Source of the DNA: an uncultured Granulosicoccaceae bacterium
GTDB lineage: Bacteria; Pseudomonadota; Gammaproteobacteria; Granulosicoccales; Granulosicoccaceae
NCBI GenBank assembly: GCA_937951345.1
Contig: CALFCF010000004.1
Coordinates: 1 to 64,000, forward strand
DNA length: 64,000 nucleotides
Direction of reading: 5' to 3'
Made by a program: the position numbers and the translations under genes
The notes under the pieces: model-generated
Told to the model about the DNA's origin: nothing
What the model saw: the letters and a program-made list of their open reading frames with translations, nothing else
Database searches by the model: none
In this document: positions 55,568 through 63,262 of the stretch, piece after piece
Numbering within the stretch: the first letter of the stretch is position 1
How the letters are laid out: every line of letters starts with the position of its first letter

Positions 55568-56764
55568 TCAACTATTCGACAACGCGCGCGCCGCTGCTTC
55601 CAGCGCACCGTCGCCGTGGCTGTAGCCAAGCGCTTTCATAGCAGCATCAACCGCGCCGAGTGTTCCCATAATCATCGGTACATTTAAATGTCCCATATGC
55701 CCGATACGAAAGAGATTCTCAGGTTGCGTATCCAAGACCCCATCCAACGCCAAACCGACACCCAGAGTAACGCCGGCCTCCTGCTCACACCACGCTCTGA
55801 GATTTGTCGCGTTGTTGTCACCGGTACGTATCGCAGTCACTGCGGTTGAACGGTGCGACGGGTCGATGATGTTACAGCTGATCGATCCATCCGTTTGCCA
55901 TCGATCAACAGCCGCCCATACCGCCGATGCAAGCACCGTATGACGTTGCCAGACCGCTTCGATGCCTTCTTCCAGCAGCATATCAAGTGCTTTTCGGAGC
56001 CCGAACAAATGGTGTGACGGCGGGGTACCACAAAATTTCTGGTAGAAAATTTTGCCGTTAACCCGTCGGTCCCAGTCCCAATAACCGGTTTTTAAGTCAG
56101 CCCGTTTATAAGCTTCCCACGCACGTTTACCTATGAAATTGAACGCCAGCCCGGCTGGCGTCATTAAGCCTTTCTGACAGGCTGCCACAGTAACATCGAC
56201 ACCCCAGTCATCCATTTCAAAGGGTTCACAAGCAAGCGAAGCAATGCAGTCAACCATCAATAGTGCCGGATGACCAACACGATCAATCGCCTGACGCAGC
56301 GCTTTGATATCGTTGCGCACCGATGAGGCAGTATCGGTTTGTACAACCAGAATCGCCTTGATTTTATGCTTGCTGTCCTGGCGCAAAGCATCAGCCACTT
56401 GTTCAGGATCAAGCGGGCCACGATTACCGAAATCGATGGTGTCGAAATTCAGATCAAAGTTATCCGCAACATCCATCCAGCCGAGCGTGAACCTGCCAGT
56501 CAGTAATGCCAGCACGTGGTCACCGCGGCTCAGCGTGTTGCACAAACAGGCTTCCCACGCCGCATGGCCATTACCGATGTAGATGATGGCATCGCCCGCT
56601 GTCCGGGCCACCCGGGCAAGATCCGGATAAAGGCTATTGGCAAGGTCAACCAGGTCGCCGCCATAGATATTGGGGGACGGTTGGTGCATGGCTGTCAGTA
56701 CCGCTTCCGGCAGTACCGATGGCCCGGGGATCGACAATTGCCTGATACCGTTAGCTAAAGTCAT
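55568..56764 (-). CDS. Class V pyridoxal-phosphate aminotransferase (alanine-glyoxylate type)
   Basis: A 398-residue enzyme of the alanine/serine-glyoxylate aminotransferase group. It begins 'MTLANGIRQLSIPGPSVLP', has 'IYIGNGHAAWEACLCNTLSRGD', 'LLMVDCIASLACEPFEMDDWGVD' split over about 168-190, the Schiff-base Lys198 in 'VAACQKGLMTPAGLAF', and the C-terminal Arg in 'ENLFRIGHMGH'. The natural pair of substrates is uncertain (Ala, Ser or Asp with glyoxylate). An in-frame non-ATG codon upstream at 56806 was rejected. Together with the convergent ThDP enzyme it hints at 2-oxoacid or glyoxylate metabolism. Confidence 0.9.
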   Translation of the reverse strand: MTLANGIRQLSIPGPSVLPEAVLTAMHQPSPNIYGGDLVDLANSLYPDLARVARTAGDAIIYIGNGHAAWEACLCNTLSRGDHVLALLTGRFTLGWMDVADNFDLNFDTIDFGNRGPLDPEQVADALRQDSKHKIKAILVVQTDTASSVRNDIKALRQAIDRVGHPALLMVDCIASLACEPFEMDDWGVDVTVAACQKGLMTPAGLAFNFIGKRAWEAYKRADLKTGYWDWDRRVNGKIFYQKFCGTPPSHHLFGLRKALDMLLEEGIEAVWQRHTVLASAVWAAVDRWQTDGSISCNIIDPSHRSTAVTAIRTGDNNATNLRAWCEQEAGVTLGVGLALDGVLDTQPENLFRIGHMGHLNVPMIMGTLGAVDAAMKALGYSHGDGALEAAARALSNS

Positions 56765-57123
56765 AGCGGTTAAAACCCGGTTGCTTACTCTGACAGGAGT
56801 CAGCACTGTAAATCACGAAGTCGCCGACCACAACAACGGCATATGATCTAACGTCACTGAGCCCGTTAGCCACACCGCGACCAGCCGACAACAATTCCAC
56901 TTTTAGTTTGGATAATAAATCTGAAAGACACGTGAATCGTGTCACGTCGTAATCTCCTGCCAAGCCATCCGACGACAGTATTGCAGTTGACAACAGTCGC
57001 AACGGCGTACTGTTGCTTTGAATTCACACGCAGACACACAGCTATGGACGGACCTTTGATACGATGGCCCGATGTATTTTAAAACCAAAATCCAAAGATC
57101 CGGATGAGTTGTCGGAGATCGTT
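56765..57123. other. Divergent region between aminotransferase and surface-protein genes
   Basis: About 360 bases. Promoters for both genes should be here, but no confident boxes are seen. The plus-strand frame can be extended to ATG 57064 within this stretch. Confidence 0.4.
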
Positions 57124-58389
57124 ATGCAATCCCTTCTGAATCAGTATTGCAAGATCAAGCAAACCACCGTTTGGCAAACCCCTGGCGCCGAACACTTGCC
57201 CAAAATTACTGGTCTGAACCTGTCAGTATTTGCCACAGTTCTTTTGCTCGGGATTCTGCACAGCCTGCCCGGCCATGCTGTCGAAGGCGACATAGACAAT
57301 GACTCCGTGCCCGATGAGATTGATCTGGATGCGGATAACGATGCTATACCCAACGTTTTCGAAGGTACTGTAGACACGGATGGCGATGGTCTGCCTGACT
57401 ACCTTGACCTGGATTCTGACAACGACTCCATACCGGATATTCGCGAGTCGATATTAAACCGTCCTCTACTACTGATGCTCGATAGTAATGGCGATGGTCT
57501 GGTGGATGCCGGTGTTGAGCTGGGTGACAATGGCTTCGTTGATATCGTTGAAGCACTAACAGATGCCGGGACTATAGATTTTCGTCTGCCGGATTCCGAC
57601 CGCGACGGCATACTGAACTTCAGAGATCTGGATAGCGATAACGACGGACTCAGCGATCGCATCGAATTGCGCAACCTGACTGAGTTCGTTCTTCCTCAGA
57701 TCGCAACTATCGTTGATGGAAATCGAAACGGTCTGGATGACACGGTGCCTGCTCTGAATGCATTCTTCGACACTGATGGTGATCTGGCAGAGAACGCCTA
57801 TGACCTGGACAGTGACAATGATGGATTGTCAGATCTGCTGGAAACGGCGGGATTGAACCTTGATCAGGACAACAACGGTCAGGTGGATCAGTTTGATGAT
57901 CTGAATGGCAACGGCTATGCAGATCTTTTAGATAATGCACCATTGCAGGCGAGTGACTTCGATAACGACGGGGTGCCCAACCACCTCGACCTGGACAGCG
58001 ACAACGATGGAACATTTGATATCGACGAGTTCCTGCAATCCGGTACTGTTACGGGGCCGCAGGCACCAGTCACTGTCTCAACTAATCCCCAGCAGACTCC
58101 TGCAACGGTGCCTCCAATTCCGGCCAACGACGGTATCACCAATGTTGGTAGTGACTTAATTGATGCCAATACAGGCAGTGGTCTGGGAAGCTCCGATACC
58201 GAGATCGCGCAAACCATTATTACCAGTGGTATTAGCGGTTCAGCGTTGGGTGGCTGCAGTATCTCTGCAATTGACGGCCAAAGTCATTGGACTAACGCAC
58301 TGCAGTGGTGGTTGTTGCTTGTGCTGCTGTTTCTTTTCAAACACCCGCTTAAGCGCGCCAGACATGCGCTGGCTCGTTCAAGAAACTAA
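57124..58389 (+). CDS. Exported calcium-repeat protein with Gly-Gly-Cys C-terminal sorting-like signal
   Basis: A 421-residue protein from ATG 57124 (GGAGATCGTT just upstream); ATG 57064 would add 20 residues. After some 35 residues comes a signal segment ('LSVFATVLLLGILHSLPGHA'). The body is a series of Asp-rich thrombospondin type 3-like units of the form DxDxDGxxDxxDLDSDND, predicted to bind calcium. The C-terminus has Gly-Gly-Cys378-Ser, then a Trp/Leu-rich membrane segment, then a basic tail. That tripartite end resembles the JDVT/MYXO-CTERM class of sorted, lipid-linked surface proteins. Function otherwise unknown. Confidence 0.8.
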   Translation: MQSLLNQYCKIKQTTVWQTPGAEHLPKITGLNLSVFATVLLLGILHSLPGHAVEGDIDNDSVPDEIDLDADNDAIPNVFEGTVDTDGDGLPDYLDLDSDNDSIPDIRESILNRPLLLMLDSNGDGLVDAGVELGDNGFVDIVEALTDAGTIDFRLPDSDRDGILNFRDLDSDNDGLSDRIELRNLTEFVLPQIATIVDGNRNGLDDTVPALNAFFDTDGDLAENAYDLDSDNDGLSDLLETAGLNLDQDNNGQVDQFDDLNGNGYADLLDNAPLQASDFDNDGVPNHLDLDSDNDGTFDIDEFLQSGTVTGPQAPVTVSTNPQQTPATVPPIPANDGITNVGSDLIDANTGSGLGSSDTEIAQTIITSGISGSALGGCSISAIDGQSHWTNALQWWLLLVLLFLFKHPLKRARHALARSRN

Positions 58390-58417
58390 CGCTCAAAAAA
58401 AATTAACCCGATAGTGT

Positions 58418-58465
58418 TTTTGCAGGTGTTTAATTAAGACGTTTTGCAGGCGTTTAATTAAGACG
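58418..58465. repeat. 24-bp tandem duplication across the ompA-like stop codon
   Basis: Two adjacent 24-base units (58418-58441 and 58442-58465) differ at one base. The second unit contains the last codons and the TAA stop of the OmpA gene on the minus strand; the first is a copy of it just downstream. It is a recent-looking slippage duplication that did not change the protein. Confidence 0.85.
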
Positions 58466-59752
58466 AAGTGCGATATCCACGCGCCGGTTAAGCGCACGTC
58501 CCGACTCCGTCTGGTTATCGGCAACCGGCAGTAGTTCACCAAGTCCTGCAACTTCAATACGCGCCGCATCTACCGACTGTGCTACCAGATAGTCTTTAAC
58601 ACTGGCAGCGCGGCTCAATGAGAGCACGCTGTTGTAGTTTTGCGAGCCAATCCAGTCAGTATGCCCGGTCAGTACAACGTGTACATCCGGGAATTCGCGC
58701 AGTTGTTCGGCGAGTTGGTCCAACTCATTAGCGGTATTACTATCAATGCCAGCTTGATCAAAACCGAAATAGACCGTCTCAAGATTCAACTCGGGTAGCG
58801 GTGCAGGTTGCGGTTCAGGATCAACAACTTGCTCAACAGGAGTAACCACAGGGTCTGCAACCGGAATGGGTGCAGCGGAAGCATAAGGGTCATCGAGTGC
58901 GAATCGCTTGACCAAAGATGCAGTGAATTGACGGGCATCAGTGTCAAACGAATTAACCTCGGCGCGTACAGCCCACCCATTGTCAAAACCCAGTTGTAAA
59001 CCGGCACCGACCCAAAACTGAGTTTCGTGATTTTGAACAAATTCAAGATCAGAGTCGTTAAAAAGCGCCCCGCCACCAGCTTTAAGATAAAGCGATAAGC
59101 CACCGTCAACAGCTCGATTGCCTGCCATACCCGACGTATCAAACAGATACAGCAAACCACTAACACCCGCTACCTGGTAGTCAACGCTGCCGACGTTGTC
59201 ACCCAGAAAGGCGATATCCGACTCTCCAAGACGTGCGTATTGTGCTTCCACTGCGAAACGCTTACTGAAATCAATACCTGCATACAGGTTAAAGGCAAGG
59301 TCATTGTTATCAGCAACAGAAAGGCTAGTACTGAACGCATCAGGTTCCAGTGTGGAAAAACCCAACCCTCCACCTATGTACCAGTCACTTGAGCCAATAG
59401 TACGCGAGCTATCCGGTGTTTGTGCCATCACACCTTGTAAACCGACGCCACTGATCGGCAACAGGCCACCAACGACAGCCCACTGAAAGAATCTTAACTT
59501 TCTGCCACAAAATGATAGCGTTACCCGGCTATAGGCCTCTTTGTCAGTCTTTTCAGAGTTCGGGCCGGGCAGTAGAGCAACCTGACCAACAGCGTTACCC
59601 GAGCTGCTATCCGGGAGGTAAGGTTGAAACTCACCAAGGTCGTAAAAAATTGCGTCACCGGTTCGAATTTCACTGAGACGTTGACGCAATTCAACATCTG
59701 CAAAATTAAGCTCGTCGTCAATTTCAGCGACGGCATCTATGACCATACTCAT
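58454..59752 (-). CDS. OmpA-family outer membrane protein with long N-terminal extension
   Basis: A 432-residue protein. Residues 1-83 are soluble and acidic. A signal-like segment follows (Arg84 to Ala110: basic, then hydrophobic, then 'GVMAQ'). An OmpA-like barrel (about 118-290, 'DWYIGGGLGFSTLEPDAF'), a Pro/Val linker and a C-terminal OmpA domain come next. That domain has 'VVLTGHTDWIGSQNYNSVLS' and 'ALNRRVDIAL', with HTD intact. No ATG, GTG or TTG lies close before the signal segment, so the extension cannot be removed by choosing another start. Its ATG overlaps the stop of the upstream gene as TAATG. It is similar in plan to the protein at 21.5-22.6 kb. Confidence 0.85.
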   Translation of the reverse strand: MSMVIDAVAEIDDELNFADVELRQRLSEIRTGDAIFYDLGEFQPYLPDSSSGNAVGQVALLPGPNSEKTDKEAYSRVTLSFCGRKLRFFQWAVVGGLLPISGVGLQGVMAQTPDSSRTIGSSDWYIGGGLGFSTLEPDAFSTSLSVADNNDLAFNLYAGIDFSKRFAVEAQYARLGESDIAFLGDNVGSVDYQVAGVSGLLYLFDTSGMAGNRAVDGGLSLYLKAGGGALFNDSDLEFVQNHETQFWVGAGLQLGFDNGWAVRAEVNSFDTDARQFTASLVKRFALDDPYASAAPIPVADPVVTPVEQVVDPEPQPAPLPELNLETVYFGFDQAGIDSNTANELDQLAEQLREFPDVHVVLTGHTDWIGSQNYNSVLSLSRAASVKDYLVAQSVDAARIEVAGLGELLPVADNQTESGRALNRRVDIALRLN

Positions 59753-61998
59753 TAGCTGGCGCCTCGCTTGTCTGCATCCGGATCAAACATACGCTGCTGC
59801 AAACGCGTGTTCGCTACTAACGAGTGAAATTTGTGTAGCGAACGAGCAGCCTGTTGTCCGGCACGCAGCCATCTACCGCCAACGGTGACAAACAGAATCA
59901 ACCACAATGCCAAAGCGTAACCGGTGCCGGTGCCATCTATACCGGTTATCAAACGAAGGTCATTGCAATTACATTCATCGAAATCGTTCAGACCATTGTT
60001 ATTGATATCACTGAATCTGATCACAGTCAGTGCAACGGGTGCCGCTGCGAGATTACCCTCACCGTCCTGAACGGTATAGATAAAACCCGCCTCACCGATG
60101 AAATCGTGAGTGGGCTCAAACACAATGCCATCTTCAACAATTTCAGCTGTTCCGTTCTGCACAGAGCCCACACCCACAATAGTCAGTCCACCGCCTGAGG
60201 GATCTATATCGTTCTCAAGGACATTCAGCAGGGTAGGACGATTCTGCGCGATGTCGAAATCATCAGGCACGGCGGCTAGAACACCACCTGAACCATCATC
60301 ACCTGAACCATCATCACCTGAACCATCATCACCTGAACCATCATCACCTGACCCATCATCACCTGACCCATCATCACCTGACCCATCATCACCTGACCCA
60401 TCACCGCCTGATCCATCACCGCCTGACCCATCACCGCCTGACCCATCACCGCCTGATCCATCACCACCTGATCCATCACCGCCTGATCCATCACCACCTG
60501 ATCCATCGCCACCTGATCCGTCACCACCCGGGGGTGTAGATCCATCGAAATCACCGCCATTTCCACCTGATGCATCATTGACTGGCATACCGGCGGCACC
60601 GTTTGCCAACGCAAAGGATATAAAAGCTCCCGCAGAAACAGTAAACGGCGCGGGGTTTGATCCACCGGGAGGAAAGAAGCCGATGGGTAAATCCGGATCA
60701 TTCTCGTCAAGCAGCAGCCAGTAGTTGCCGTTGGGTAAGGCTGGTATGTGGACATTACCATTGCCATCGGTGACAAAAACCTCACCAACCTGCGTATCGC
60801 CTTCGTCAAAAACACCGTTGAAATTATCAGCAAACAGCGTTAGCGAAATATCCGGTAAATCAATTTCCCCGTTTTCACGAATGCCGTCGGCATCGGTATC
60901 AACAAAGACATGCGCATTGGCAACTGATGTACCACCCAGTAAAAAGTACGCTCCCATACCGCCGTATAAGTCAGCCGAATTTCCTGTATCTGAAGGGAAC
61001 GTCTGAGGTTGCGTTAAATCGTGCGCACCGGCATTAACGTCAGCTGCAAAAAGCGAGAAACCAAAGTAAGTCTGCCCGGGATTTAAACCAAGATCCCTGG
61101 CGCTCACAAATACCATAGCCACAGCGTCATTCGATTCAGCCACCAGCGACGGGCCGTTTCCATTATCACTACCAAGCAAACTGTAATTATGAAAAGTAAA
61201 CGTGGTGCCATAACAGAGTTGAGGATCACTGCAACCGGTCGGCAGGATTTCCTGCAACGCACCGAAACCCGTCGGGTTACCGGCATCGTCGACTGCAACA
61301 ATTGCTGCGATCTTGAGTGAATTATCACCACGCATTTCAGCTAGTGCGTGCCCTGCACTGTCGAGCAATCCAGGTTGAACAGGAGTGACGATGCCTTGTT
61401 CGAATAACACATCAATACGTTCGACGTCGCCAGCGACCTGAGGTAGTGTCGCGTCGTTCACACCCGCACTATTCGTGAATGTATCAAGTGAACCACGGTT
61501 AATCACACGACCGGCAAACAGGTTCTCAAGTTCACAACCGCTCGCATCATTCGATGTAAACGAGGGCGACAGGTTACGTGCATCATCAGCCTGTTCAGCA
61601 AATAGATAACAACCACTTGTTTCTGTAACACCATTGGCGAAATGAACATCGACACGTGAAGCGATATTGACGAAACGGTATTCGTTACCCAGAAAATTAA
61701 ACCCTTCAATGCGCTGATTGGTTGCACTACCCCAGGTGTAGGTATTGCCCAGCGTTTCATAACGAAAAGGGGTCGATTGGCTGCGGCTGGTATCTATGGA
61801 TTCAACCTCGCCGGCAGCAAAAGCTGCGCTTGAGCCAATCAGTAAGAGAAGTCCCAACGAAGCCGACTTAATACCTGCAAACGCAGCACAAAATATCCTG
61901 GATAGTGGATTCGTCATACCCGTGTTAACAGCAGGGACATGGACTTGATCAGCCGTGGCTGGAACCCACTGACTTTTGATATTTTTCAGGGTTTGCAT
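59752..61998 (-). CDS. Large exported SdrB-like surface protein with Gly-Ser-Asp repeats
   Basis: A 748-residue protein. A long N-terminal leader precedes a signal segment ending 'SSAAFAAGE'. The large N-terminal part is unassigned. An SdrD B-like domain follows ('HVFVDTDADGIRENGEIDLP' to 'LPNGNYWLLLDENDPDLP'), then 16 five-residue repeats (nine GGDGS, seven GDDGS). A bacterial Ig/cadherin-like domain comes next ('NVLENDIDPSGGGLTI', 'FIGEAGFIYTVQDGEGNLAA'), then CNCN, a membrane segment and a basic tail of about 45 residues. ATG 61998 with GAGG seven bases upstream is the start; a TTG at 62025 was rejected. It is coupled to the OmpA gene that follows. Confidence 0.82.
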   Translation of the reverse strand: MQTLKNIKSQWVPATADQVHVPAVNTGMTNPLSRIFCAAFAGIKSASLGLLLLIGSSAAFAAGEVESIDTSRSQSTPFRYETLGNTYTWGSATNQRIEGFNFLGNEYRFVNIASRVDVHFANGVTETSGCYLFAEQADDARNLSPSFTSNDASGCELENLFAGRVINRGSLDTFTNSAGVNDATLPQVAGDVERIDVLFEQGIVTPVQPGLLDSAGHALAEMRGDNSLKIAAIVAVDDAGNPTGFGALQEILPTGCSDPQLCYGTTFTFHNYSLLGSDNGNGPSLVAESNDAVAMVFVSARDLGLNPGQTYFGFSLFAADVNAGAHDLTQPQTFPSDTGNSADLYGGMGAYFLLGGTSVANAHVFVDTDADGIRENGEIDLPDISLTLFADNFNGVFDEGDTQVGEVFVTDGNGNVHIPALPNGNYWLLLDENDPDLPIGFFPPGGSNPAPFTVSAGAFISFALANGAAGMPVNDASGGNGGDFDGSTPPGGDGSGGDGSGGDGSGGDGSGGDGSGGDGSGGDGSGGDGSGGDGSGDDGSGDDGSGDDGSGDDGSGDDGSGDDGSGDDGSGGVLAAVPDDFDIAQNRPTLLNVLENDIDPSGGGLTIVGVGSVQNGTAEIVEDGIVFEPTHDFIGEAGFIYTVQDGEGNLAAAPVALTVIRFSDINNNGLNDFDECNCNDLRLITGIDGTGTGYALALWLILFVTVGGRWLRAGQQAARSLHKFHSLVANTRLQQRMFDPDADKRGAS
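60286..60525. repeat. 15-bp tandem repeat array, 16 units (GSGGD/GSGDD)
   Basis: Sixteen 15-base units of the form ACCTGAaCCATCAtC (plus sense) run without interruption inside the surface-protein gene, encoding the GGDGS and GDDGS repeats on the minus strand. Units fall into two sub-types in blocks. In-frame unit gain or loss would change stalk length without breaking the gene. Confidence 0.92.
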
Positions 61999-62192
61999 GA
62001 AAAACCTCGTATCCCAATGCAACAAATGGTTTGTGTCGCTTCATTGATACCGGCAAGTTTAACATCGGAACCGAGTGTATTAATTGCATGATGGAGAGCA
62101 CCGTCAACACCCTGCCACCAATAGCAGGCAGGCATTGATCGGGAGACGCATCAAAAATTGCTGAATAGAGGCAGTCGCCCGTAGAGCAACGG

Positions 62193-63038
62193 CTACAGCG
62201 TCAGAGACATGCCGTCAAATGCAGGCTCCACCCCTGCAGGTAGAGTGTTAACAAGTGTCGCGTAGTCAAGATCACCGTGCATATTGGTCAGGATAGCGCG
62301 TGCCGGAGAAATCGATTCAATAAAGATAAGAGCCTCATCGACACTCATATGAGTTGGATGAGATTTGTAACGTAGTGCATCAACAATTAGCAGTTCAATT
62401 CCATTCAGCAGTTCACGACTTGCCGCAAGCTGCATCGATTTCATATCCGGCAGATAGACTGCATCTCCAATACGCAGACCCAGCGCATGAATATCACCGT
62501 GTTCAACCTGTATCGGCGTCAGCGTCACTACACCGCCAGCACCTTCAACTTCAAAGGATCGCGCGGAATTGATTAAACAGGCGTTACAAAACGCCGGGTA
62601 ACTACTTTCCGGGGCTTGCTCAAAACAATAGCCGAATCCGCGCGACAGGCGTTCAAGCGTTGAATGATCCAGATAAACATCAACACGACGCTGCCACTTT
62701 ATCCACAATTGCCGAAGATCATCAATGCCCAGAATATGGTCGGCGTGTGCATGAGTGACGACAACGCCATCGAGGTATCCGACAGACGCATCGAGTAGTT
62801 GCGCTCGCATATCCGGACCACAGTCGACCAACACGGTTGTCAATTGATCGCGCAACCCATTGGCGATAGCGTCAGGTGCACCTGATTCGATCAGCAACGA
62901 ACAACGGCGCCGGCGATTACGTGGCTCATTCGGATCACACTGCCCCCAGTCATTGCCGATTCTGGGCACACCGCCGGACGAACCCGTACCTAGAAGCGTT
63001 AATCTGATAGCGCTCAGAATCTGTCTCCAGGATAACAA
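62193..63038 (-). CDS. MBL-fold metallo-hydrolase, PhnP-like
   Basis: A 281-residue metallo-beta-lactamase-fold protein. It begins 'LTLLGTGSSGGVPRIGNDWG', has an Arg-rich segment with a Cys (possible structural zinc site), the metal motif THAHADH (95-101) and later 'VEHGDIHALGLRIG' and 'HPTHMSVDEALIF'. This is the PhnP/tRNase Z-like group that hydrolyses cyclic phosphodiesters; it is not in a phosphonate operon here. The start is uncertain: only a TTG (63038) is available, while GGAGACAG lies inside the frame, just before the conserved region. Confidence 0.88.
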   Translation of the reverse strand: MLSWRQILSAIRLTLLGTGSSGGVPRIGNDWGQCDPNEPRNRRRRCSLLIESGAPDAIANGLRDQLTTVLVDCGPDMRAQLLDASVGYLDGVVVTHAHADHILGIDDLRQLWIKWQRRVDVYLDHSTLERLSRGFGYCFEQAPESSYPAFCNACLINSARSFEVEGAGGVVTLTPIQVEHGDIHALGLRIGDAVYLPDMKSMQLAASRELLNGIELLIVDALRYKSHPTHMSVDEALIFIESISPARAILTNMHGDLDYATLVNTLPAGVEPAFDGMSLTL

Positions 63039-63116
63039 GGTGGGTTCACGAATCGAACTCGAACATTAGATCGTCAGATCAAAAAATACTGCCAGTTATT
63101 TTAATCAGATAACAAC

Positions 63117-63153
63117 AAAATAAAACGCCAGGCACCACTGGGTACCTGGCGTT
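63117..63153 (-). terminator. Intrinsic terminator after the DUF533 gene
   Basis: AACGCCAGG and CCTGGCGTT (63124-63132, 63145-63153) form a 9-bp stem with a 12-base loop. On the minus strand it is followed by TTATTTTGTTG. It lies about 110 bases after the DUF533 stop and separates it from the metallo-hydrolase. Confidence 0.8.
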
Positions 63154-63262
63154 AAATTTTCGGGCCGCTCAAGTCATAGCACCTTGAAGCCCAGCCACAC
63201 TTCGAAATGTAAACCTGTTGTTACGCAGCTTATTATCAAATACGTGGCAGATTTAACAGTGC

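Noticed and set aside
60286..60525. CRISPR-like periodicity
   Set aside because: The 15-base units have no spacers and are in frame with a protein; it is a coding tandem repeat.
60110..60724. Open frame on the plus strand across the repeat array (Pro/Ser/Asp-rich, 204 codons)
   Set aside because: It is the antisense shadow of the GGDGS repeats; periodic sequence keeps several frames open. The minus-strand gene has a signal, recognisable domains and a ribosome site.
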